10,593 nt of DNA, from positions 1 through 10,593 of the forward strand of contig JALQXY010000003.1 of the NCBI GenBank assembly GCA_023262945.1, written 5' to 3'. Positions 5,365 to 10,593 of this stretch are shown one piece after another; positions within the stretch are counted from its first letter, which is position 1, and every line of letters begins with the position of its first letter. The position numbers and the translations under genes were made by a program. The stretch is from Rickettsiales bacterium (GTDB taxonomy: Bacteria > Pseudomonadota > Alphaproteobacteria > Rickettsiales > UBA1997). Below the pieces are notes generated by a model. The model was not told where the DNA came from, ran no database searches, and was given only the letters and a program-made list of their open reading frames with translations.

Positions 5365-7155
5365 TTTTAGAGCTGCTAAGAAGGCGCTTTGTGGGATCTC
5401 AACATTGCCTATTTCTCGCATTTTCTTCTTACCTTTTTTTTGCTTATCAAGTAGCTTTCTTTTGCGCGAGATGTCGCCGCCATAACATTTTGCGGTTACA
5501 TCTTTGCGCATCGCTGATACCGTTTCGCGAGCAATTATTTTGCCACCTATCGCTGCTTGAATAGCTATGGCAAACATTTGCTTTGGAATTAATTCTTTTA
5601 ATTTTATACAAATTGCTCGACCTCGACTTTCGCTTCTACTTTTGTGAACTATTAATGATAAAGCATCTACCACTTCGCCATTAACCAAAATTGTTACTTT
5701 AGCAAGTTCGCTTCTTTCATATCCATCAATATGCCAATCAAAGCTAGCATAGCCTTTAGAGCAAGATTTAAGGCGATCATAGAAATCATAAACAATTTCA
5801 TTTAATGGTAATCGATAGACTAGCATAGTACGATCCCCCATATAGTTTAACTCTTTTTGAATTCCTCTTTTTTGAGTGCAAAGCTCAAGTATATTACCAA
5901 GATATTCTTCTGGAGTCATTATGGTTGCTTTAATCCAGGGCTCTTCCATAAAGTCAATTTTGGTTGGATCCGGCATATCTGCTGGAGAATGTATTTCCAA
6001 TATCTCTTTATTTCTTTGATGAATTTTATAAATTACTGATGGCGCTGTAGTTATTAAATCAAGATCAAATTCTCGTTCTAATCTTTCTTGTACAATTTCA
6101 AGATGTAATAATCCAAGAAATCCGCAACGAAATCCATATCCTAAAGCAGAAGAGGTCTCTGGTTCGAATTCGAAGCTTGAATCATTTAGATGCAGCTTTG
6201 ATAAAGCATCACGAAATTTTTCAAAATCTGAAGCATCTATTGGGAAAACGCCACAAAAAACTACGGGCTGATTTTGTTTAAAGCCTTTTAGTGGCTTTGT
6301 ATCTTCATCACTACTTAAAACCAAAGTATCACCAACTTTACAATCCCCAACTTCTTTAATCTGCGCGTTAATAAAACCAACTTCTCCAGCTGATAATTTT
6401 TCACAAGAGAATTTTTTGGGTGTAAAAAATCCTACAGAATCAACTTGATAATGATTGCCGTTAGATAGCATTTTTATTTTTTGACCTCTTGAAATTGAGC
6501 CGTCAATTACACGCGCCAAAATAATAACCCCAAGATAAGGATCATACCAACTATCAACTAATAATGCTTTAAATGATGAATTGATTTCACCAATTGGTGG
6601 AGGCAGTTTTTTAATCACCATCTCTAAAGTTTCCTTTATTCCAACCCCTGTTTTTGCTGAAACTAAAATTGACTCTGACGCGTCAATTCCTATAACTTCC
6701 TCAATTTGTGACTTAACTCTTTCTGGATCTGAGGCGGGTAAATCGATTTTATTTAAAACTGGAATGATTTCATGATTATTATCGATTGCCGAATAAACGT
6801 TAGCCAAAGTTTGCGCCTCTACTCCTTGTGAAGAGTCGACTACAAGAATAGATCCTTCGCAAGCCGCTAGACATCTACTAACCTCATATGCAAAATCAAC
6901 ATGTCCCGGTGTATCCATTAAATTAAGAGTATAAGTCTGCCCATCTTGAGCTTTATAATATAAACGAACAGTTTGCGCCTTGATTGTGATTCCCCTTTCT
7001 TGCTCGATATCCATTGAATCAAGAATCTGCGCTTTCATTTCTCTTTCTTCGATAGCGCCACATTCTTGAATTAGGCGATCAGAAAGAGTTGATTTGCCGT
7101 GATCGATATGGGCAATAATGGAAAAATTTCTTATTAATGAAAGGCTTTGAGTCAT
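5356..7155 (-). CDS. lepA: Elongation factor 4 (LepA), ribosomal GTPase
   Basis: Translational GTPase that binds the 70S ribosome and affects translocation and initiation, mainly under stress. The 599 residues equal the E. coli length. The G motifs are intact: AHIDHGKST (15-23), RGITIKA (54-60), DTPGH (81-85), NKID (135-138) and SAKTG (166-170). EF-G-like domains II, III and V follow, including ALGYGFRCGFLGLLHLEIV. The LepA-specific C-terminal domain is recognised by RETVSAMRKDVTAKCYGGD and the lysine-rich KRKLLDKQKKGKKKMRE stretch near the end. It is transcribed divergently from hisS and converges on the ankyrin gene, sharing 9 bases, so its terminator must lie inside that gene or be absent. 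In many bacteria lepA precedes lepB; here it stands alone. Confidence 0.98.
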   Translation of the reverse strand: MTQSLSLIRNFSIIAHIDHGKSTLSDRLIQECGAIEEREMKAQILDSMDIEQERGITIKAQTVRLYYKAQDGQTYTLNLMDTPGHVDFAYEVSRCLAACEGSILVVDSSQGVEAQTLANVYSAIDNNHEIIPVLNKIDLPASDPERVKSQIEEVIGIDASESILVSAKTGVGIKETLEMVIKKLPPPIGEINSSFKALLVDSWYDPYLGVIILARVIDGSISRGQKIKMLSNGNHYQVDSVGFFTPKKFSCEKLSAGEVGFINAQIKEVGDCKVGDTLVLSSDEDTKPLKGFKQNQPVVFCGVFPIDASDFEKFRDALSKLHLNDSSFEFEPETSSALGYGFRCGFLGLLHLEIVQERLEREFDLDLITTAPSVIYKIHQRNKEILEIHSPADMPDPTKIDFMEEPWIKATIMTPEEYLGNILELCTQKRGIQKELNYMGDRTMLVYRLPLNEIVYDFYDRLKSCSKGYASFDWHIDGYERSELAKVTILVNGEVVDALSLIVHKSRSESRGRAICIKLKELIPKQMFAIAIQAAIGGKIIARETVSAMRKDVTAKCYGGDISRKRKLLDKQKKGKKKMREIGNVEIPQSAFLAALKLD

Positions 7156-7171
7156 TATTTAGTTAATATAA

Positions 7172-7200
7172 TTGACAGATTTTTAATTAATAATTTTACT
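7172..7200 (+). promoter_or_regulatory. Possible distal sigma70-like promoter, plus strand
   Basis: A perfect -35 hexamer TTGACA (7172-7177) is followed after 17 bases by TTTACT (7195-7200), which matches four of six -10 positions. It would give a leader of about 240 bases before hisS, and it also overlaps the region where the divergent lepA promoter should lie. AT-rich sequence makes such matches common. Confidence 0.25.
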
Positions 7201-7326
7201 TTTTTAAATATTAGTTGGATTTCAACTTCAATTAAACCTAAATTCATCAATAGAAAATTAATTTATGCTATTATTTTATAGTATATGTTAGCTAATTGAT
7301 GGATTTGGATTAAATATTAGATTTTT

Positions 7327-7354
7327 TTGACTATTAGATTTGCATAAATAGTAT
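7327..7354 (+). promoter_or_regulatory. Candidate promoter for the hisS-ccmC-fdxA operon
   Basis: TTGACT (7327-7332, five of six -35 positions) is followed after 16 bases by TAGTAT (7349-7354, four of six -10 positions). Transcription would begin near 7361, leaving a leader of under 90 bases that contains the short reading frame at 7392. This is the better placed of the two plus-strand candidates in the divergent lepA/hisS spacer. Confidence 0.35.
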
Positions 7355-7391
7355 TTTATATTTCTCAAGGTTATTTTGATTTGAGTTTTTA

Positions 7392-7451
7392 ATGGAAACT
7401 TTTCTTCGTTATTCGCAAAGTAATCATTATTTACATCCTTTGATTCTATGA
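7392..7451 (+). CDS. Possible 19-residue leader peptide overlapping the hisS start
   Basis: ATG at 7392 opens a 19-codon frame, METFLRYSQSNHYLHPLIL, whose TGA stop (7449-7451) overlaps the hisS ATG as ATGA. The same ATGA coupling joins hisS-ccmC and ccmC-fdxA, and hisS itself shows no Shine-Dalgarno, so translation of hisS could depend on this frame. Two of 19 residues are His and they lie close together (HYLH), which is suggestive but far weaker than the His runs of true his leaders. No Shine-Dalgarno precedes it either. It may be a chance frame. Confidence 0.25.
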   Translation: METFLRYSQSNHYLHPLIL

Positions 7452-8704
7452 TTAGTCAGAAATTGCAATCAGTGCGAGGTACAAAAGATCTATTTGGTGA
7501 AGAAATAGATAAGTTTAATCACGTTATTAAGATTGCCAAAGAAGTGTCGCAAAATTACTGTTTTCAAGAATTACAAACTCCAATTTTTGAATTTAGTGAG
7601 ATTTTTGAGCGTAATTTAGGTGAGGATAGTGATATCTTAACCAAAGAAGTTTATAAATTTAAAGATCGTTCTGATAACTTTTTAACCCTTCGCCCAGAAT
7701 TCACCGCTGCTATTGTACGCTCTTTTGTTGCAAATGGTGAGTTAAGTCAAGTTTTGCCACGAAAGCTTTTTTCTTATGGTCCTTTATTTCGTTACGATAG
7801 GCCACAAAGGGGTCGTCAAAGGCAATTTCATCAGATAAATTACGAGATCTTTGGAGGTGACAATTTTTATTGCGATGTTGAGATTGTGATTATGGCGCAA
7901 GAAATAACGCAAAAACTTGCTATTGATAATAATTTAGATCTAAAAATCAGCCATTTAGGTTGTCAAGAAACCAAAAAGCAGTTTGCTTTGGCATTGCAAG
8001 ATTATTTTTGCAAATATGAACAAGATTTGTCCGACGATTCTAAAATGCGTCTTAATAAAAATCCTCTACGAATACTAGACTCTAAATCTGAACAAGATAT
8101 TAAATTATTCTTTGATGCGCCAAAGATAGAAAAATTTTACAGTAAAGAAACTAAAGAGAATTTTGATGACATAACTAATCTTTTACAAAAATTGGGTGTA
8201 AAATATCATATTGAATCCAATTTAGTGCGAGGATTAGATTATTATACTGGCTTAGTATTTGAATTTATTAATGATCACCAAGGGGCGCAAAACACTGTTT
8301 TAGCTGGAGGTCGATATAATAATTTGGTTGAAAATATGTCAGGTAGGGCGGTTTCGGCTATTGGTTTTGCGGCTGGCGTTGAGAGGTTAATGTTGATGCT
8401 TGATTTTAAAAATCAAGAAGCAAGACCAATTATTATTAATTATGTATCTCAAGAAGATAAGTTTTTTGCTTTTGAATTAGTAACAAAATTAAGAGATAAA
8501 GGTTTTAGTGTAGATTTTAATTTTGCTGGTAATTTTAAAAGGCAAATGAAAAAACTATCACAAAAAAATTATCAATTCTTAATAATAATTGGTGAAAATG
8601 AAATTAAAAACAAAGAGTTGCTGATTAAAAATCTTGACAGCGGCTTTGAAGAAAAAGTAACAATTGATAACCTAACAAATTTTTTTGCTAAATCATATAA
8701 ATGA
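7448..8704 (+). CDS. hisS: Histidyl-tRNA synthetase
   Basis: Class II synthetase charging tRNA-His in the cytosol; 418 residues, near the E. coli length of 424. Visible parts are the N-terminal VRGTKDLFG (9-17), LRPEFTAAI (81-89), motif 2 FRYDRPQRGRQRQFHQINYEIFG (114-136), the histidine-specific RGLDYYTGLVFEF (261-273), AGGRY (286-290) and motif 3 GFAAGVERL (306-314). The C-terminal anticodon-binding domain spans about 325-405. The motif 2 loop RPQRGRxRQFHQ is the canonical bacterial type, unlike the divergent FRQFMQ form known in Caulobacter- and Rhizobium-type alphaproteobacteria that read tRNA-His lacking G-1. It leads the plus-strand operon and overlaps ccmC as ATGA. No Shine-Dalgarno precedes the ATG, but a short upstream frame ends on it. 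Confidence 0.97.
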   Translation: MISQKLQSVRGTKDLFGEEIDKFNHVIKIAKEVSQNYCFQELQTPIFEFSEIFERNLGEDSDILTKEVYKFKDRSDNFLTLRPEFTAAIVRSFVANGELSQVLPRKLFSYGPLFRYDRPQRGRQRQFHQINYEIFGGDNFYCDVEIVIMAQEITQKLAIDNNLDLKISHLGCQETKKQFALALQDYFCKYEQDLSDDSKMRLNKNPLRILDSKSEQDIKLFFDAPKIEKFYSKETKENFDDITNLLQKLGVKYHIESNLVRGLDYYTGLVFEFINDHQGAQNTVLAGGRYNNLVENMSGRAVSAIGFAAGVERLMLMLDFKNQEARPIIINYVSQEDKFFAFELVTKLRDKGFSVDFNFAGNFKRQMKKLSQKNYQFLIIIGENEIKNKELLIKNLDSGFEEKVTIDNLTNFFAKSYK

Positions 8705-9408
8705 AATTAATCAAAAATCTTTTTAGATTGCAAAATTTTGATAATAATTTTCACTTTTTTGTGCCATTTTCTTTGATTTGCTGCATCTTTTTGTTAATTT
8801 TGGCGGTTCCTGCCATTATAAATTCTCCCGACGATTATCAGCAAGGAAATGCCATAAAGATTATGTATATACATGTTCCTGCTGCTTGGATGTCTTTGCT
8901 TATTTACACATTGATGGCAATTTTTAATATCAGTGGTTTTATTTGGAAAAATCGTTTTTTTTATATAATTGCTAAATCTATTGCAATTATTGGAGCTACT
9001 TTTACTGCTATAACTTTAATAACTGGTAGTCTTTGGGGTCAGCCAATATGGGGAACTTGGTGGGTTTGGGATGCTCGCTTGACATCGGTGTTAATTTTGT
9101 TTTTCTTGTATCTAGGATATATAATTCTACTTGATTCTTTTGAAGATAAAGAAAAAGGTGAAAAGATCGCTGCAATTCTTTCAATAGTTGGATTTATAAA
9201 TGTACCAATAATTAAATTTTCTGTTGAATATTGGAATTCTCTGCATCAGCCTGCTAGTATCTTGCGAAAAGGCGGGGTGGCTATTCATGAGTCAATGTTG
9301 TCACCGCTATTTTTAATGTTTGCTCTGTATTTTTCATTATTTGTTTTTTTATCTCTAATTAGAGTAAAAAGCGAAATTATATCAATAAAATTACAAAATA
9401 TAAGATGA
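8701..9408 (+). CDS. ccmC: Heme exporter/heme-handling protein CcmC (cytochrome c maturation system I)
   Basis: Inner-membrane protein that loads heme onto the chaperone CcmE for cytochrome c maturation. The 235-residue sequence has about six hydrophobic helices (about 21-41, 53-75, 86-108, 127-145, 156-174 and 200-222). The tryptophan-rich WWD signature reads WGTWWVWDARLTS (117-129). The two heme-ligand histidines are at His58 (MYIHVPAAW) and His182 (NSLHQPAS), within two positions of those in E. coli CcmC, and the segment VEYWNSLHQP is diagnostic. It overlaps both hisS and fdxA by four bases. The rest of the ccm set (ccmA, B, E, F, H) is not here, which fits the scattered ccm genes of Rickettsiales-like genomes. 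An intact c-type cytochrome chain is implied. Confidence 0.96.
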   Translation: MKLIKNLFRLQNFDNNFHFFVPFSLICCIFLLILAVPAIINSPDDYQQGNAIKIMYIHVPAAWMSLLIYTLMAIFNISGFIWKNRFFYIIAKSIAIIGATFTAITLITGSLWGQPIWGTWWVWDARLTSVLILFFLYLGYIILLDSFEDKEKGEKIAAILSIVGFINVPIIKFSVEYWNSLHQPASILRKGGVAIHESMLSPLFLMFALYFSLFVFLSLIRVKSEIISIKLQNIR

Positions 9409-9740
9409 CTTATGTAGTAACTGACAATTGCGTTAGATGTAAATACACTGATTGCGTTGAAGTTTGTCCAGTTGATTGTTTTTATGAGGGTCAAAATATG
9501 CTAGTAATCGATCCCGAAGAATGCATTGATTGCGGTGTTTGCGTTCCAGAATGTCCAGCAGAAGCTATATTTCCAGAAAGTGAGAATTTGCTAGAATGGG
9601 TTCAGATTAATCGAGAATATGCTAAAAAATGGCCTAACATTACTAAAAAAAAGCAGCCTCTATCTGAGGCCAAAGAATATGACGGAGTAAAAGATAAATA
9701 TAAAAAATTCTTTGACCCAAATTCATTTAACAATAAATAA
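9405..9740 (+). CDS. fdxA: Seven-iron ferredoxin ([3Fe-4S][4Fe-4S], FdxA type)
   Basis: Small soluble electron carrier of 111 residues, the usual length for FdxA. Cysteines at 9, 12, 17, 21, 25, 40, 43, 46 and 50 reproduce, shifted by one, the pattern of Azotobacter ferredoxin I. In that scheme Cys9, Cys17 and Cys50 hold the 3Fe cluster, and Cys21 with Cys40, 43 and 46 holds the 4Fe cluster (CIDCGVC). The acidic segment PAEAIFPESE and the C-terminal stretch WPNITKKKQPLSEAKE (about 76-91) are typical of alphaproteobacterial FdxA. Its ATG overlaps the ccmC TGA, so it is co-translated with the heme-maturation gene. The redox partner is not identifiable from this window. Confidence 0.95.
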   Translation: MTYVVTDNCVRCKYTDCVEVCPVDCFYEGQNMLVIDPEECIDCGVCVPECPAEAIFPESENLLEWVQINREYAKKWPNITKKKQPLSEAKEYDGVKDKYKKFFDPNSFNNK

Positions 9741-9757
9741 AATTAAACACTATTTGG

Positions 9758-10453
9758 ATGTTTCATATAAAAGAAAATATAGATAAATTATTGATGCCCA
9801 AAGCCATAATTTATGATTGGGATAATACCATAGTCGATAGCTGGCCTTTAATTCAAAAATCAATTGATAAAACAATGATAGCCATGGGAAGAGAGCCATG
9901 GGGTCTTGAAAAGGTTAAAAATTCGGTTCATAAATCAATGCGTGAATCATTTCCTGATATTTTTGGCGATAGATGGCAAGAGGCTGGTCAAATTTATAAA
10001 AATAGCTATCTAGATCTTCATCTTGAGATTGATTTTTTACCAAATGCAAAAAATCTAATTGAATCAGTAGCTAAAGCTGATATTTTGCAGTTTATTATCA
10101 GTAACAAGATGGGTCCAACTCTGCGTCAAGAATGTCAATCTTTAGGAGTAAAAGATTTATTTTTTTCTGTAATTGGCGCTGGAGATGCATCTAGTGATAA
10201 GCCAAGTACCAGTCAGGTTGATTTGGCATTAATTGGGACTGATTTAGATCCCAGTAAAGATGAAATATGGTTTATTGGTGATAGTATTGCTGATATAGAA
10301 TGTGCAATAAATTCAAAATGTCGGCCAATTATTTTTGGCGCTGAGGAGGGAGTTATTTCAAAGTCAATTCCTTCTTCTTTAATAAAAGAAAAATCTATCA
10401 TTAGTTATTTTAATCATAGCGATTTAATTGATGTTATAAAAAAGATAACTTAA
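9758..10453 (+). CDS. HAD-superfamily phosphatase, phosphoglycolate phosphatase-like
   Basis: Haloacid-dehalogenase-like phosphohydrolase of 231 residues. Motif I is YDWDNTIVDSW, with nucleophile Asp20 and acid/base Asp22. Motif II is the IISN step (113-116), motif III Lys148 in DKPS, and motif IV GDSIADIE with Asp175 and Asp179. A helical cap between motifs I and II (about 30-105) matches subclass IA enzymes such as Gph. The substrate cannot be assigned. The ATG at 9758 adds twelve residues before MPKAIIYDWDNT; homologues usually begin just before motif I, so the internal ATG at 9794 is a serious alternative start. Neither has a clear Shine-Dalgarno. It follows fdxA by 17 bases and closes the operon, with the right terminal repeat 35 bases past its stop. 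Confidence 0.88.
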   Translation: MFHIKENIDKLLMPKAIIYDWDNTIVDSWPLIQKSIDKTMIAMGREPWGLEKVKNSVHKSMRESFPDIFGDRWQEAGQIYKNSYLDLHLEIDFLPNAKNLIESVAKADILQFIISNKMGPTLRQECQSLGVKDLFFSVIGAGDASSDKPSTSQVDLALIGTDLDPSKDEIWFIGDSIADIECAINSKCRPIIFGAEEGVISKSIPSSLIKEKSIISYFNHSDLIDVIKKIT

Positions 10454-10488
10454 AAACTCGATTTATTATTTCTTTCAGTTTCAAAAGT

Positions 10489-10593
10489 TATACTAATTCC
10501 CATCTAAAAATGAACAATATAACAAAATATTTTTGAGATAAAATTGTAAAAAATACAATTCCTATACCTATAGAACTTAAGGCTTTTTGCAAT
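10489..10593 (+). repeat. Right copy of terminal inverted repeat
   Basis: This is the reverse complement of 14-120 with six substitutions and two single-base gaps. It begins 35 bases after the HAD gene stop and runs off the window, so its outer end is not seen. Read on the plus strand it has the same orientation relative to its upstream gene as the left copy has relative to cmk. A weak resemblance just before it (CAAAAG here, CAAAG on the minus strand of the left flank) may mean the repeat extends a little further inward. Confidence 0.9.
10557..10578 (+). terminator. Degenerate terminator-like hairpin inside right repeat
   Basis: Arms 10557-10565 (AATTCCTAT) and 10570-10578 (ATAGAACTT) correspond to the perfect hairpin of the left copy but carry two mismatches on the plus strand. 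GGCTTTTTGC follows at 10581-10590. The changes are not compensatory, so the stem is weaker here and may be decaying. It would be the only visible candidate to end the hisS operon transcript. Confidence 0.25.

Noticed and set aside
5857..6775. Plus-strand frames within lepA
   Set aside because: Antisense to intact, highly conserved LepA coding; no independent support.
9285..9494. Minus-strand frame over the ccmC/fdxA junction
   Set aside because: Opposite two well-supported overlapping genes; low-complexity translation.
10213..10401. Minus-strand frame inside the HAD gene
   Set aside because: Antisense shadow of motif IV region; no domain seen.
1..10593. Composite transposon or integrative element bounded by the inverted repeats
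   Set aside because: No transposase, integrase or resolvase is present, target-site duplications cannot be seen, and the cargo is housekeeping genes.
1..10593. CRISPR array, toxin-antitoxin pair or defence system
   Set aside because: No regularly spaced direct repeats and no recognisable defence or toxin proteins; the only accessory gene is the ankyrin protein.

Overview
The window is strongly AT-rich, densely coded bacterial DNA. The gene set (cmk, hisF, hisI, short Rnd-type exonuclease, CybB-type cytochrome b561, lepA, hisS, stand-alone ccmC, seven-iron ferredoxin fdxA) suggests a Gram-negative alphaproteobacterium. The AT bias, a large ankyrin-repeat protein and a canonical rather than Caulobacter-type HisRS point towards Rickettsiales or a similar host-associated lineage. 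Retained histidine-biosynthesis genes would be unusual for classical Rickettsia-like parasites and would fit a less reduced relative. The taxonomy is inference; no rRNA or tRNA gene is visible.

Layout: (1) 155-3074, minus strand, a compact five-gene cluster in transcription order hisI, rnd, cybB, hisF, cmk, with gaps of 10, 10 and 3 bases and then an ATGA overlap. (2) 3075-3762, a 688-base spacer with no convincing gene but three adjacent long hairpins (3193-3319), a possible decayed reading frame (3331-3537) and a 10-bp inverted repeat with a long loop (3616-3677). (3) 3763-5364, plus strand, a 533-residue ankyrin-repeat protein of unknown target. (4) 5356-7155, minus strand, lepA, converging on the ankyrin gene with a 9-base overlap. 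(5) 7156-7447, a divergent promoter region with a possible 19-codon leader peptide whose stop overlaps the hisS start. (6) 7448-10453, plus strand, hisS, ccmC, fdxA and a HAD phosphatase, the first three joined by ATGA overlaps.

The two window ends carry an imperfect inverted repeat of 107 and 105 bases (about 92% identical by eye alignment). Each copy begins 34-35 bases after the stop codon of the outermost gene, in the same orientation relative to that gene, and contains a terminator-like hairpin. This looks like a dispersed 3'-flanking repeat family, and it may also explain why the sequence ends here, since assemblies tend to break at repeats.

Functionally most genes are housekeeping: CTP/dCTP supply (Cmk), two histidine-pathway steps (HisI, HisF), RNA processing (Rnd), membrane electron transfer (b561), translation (LepA, HisS), cytochrome c maturation (CcmC) and iron-sulfur electron transfer (FdxA). 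The accessory, least explained part is the ankyrin gene with its structured upstream spacer. I found no transposase, CRISPR array, phage gene or defence system.
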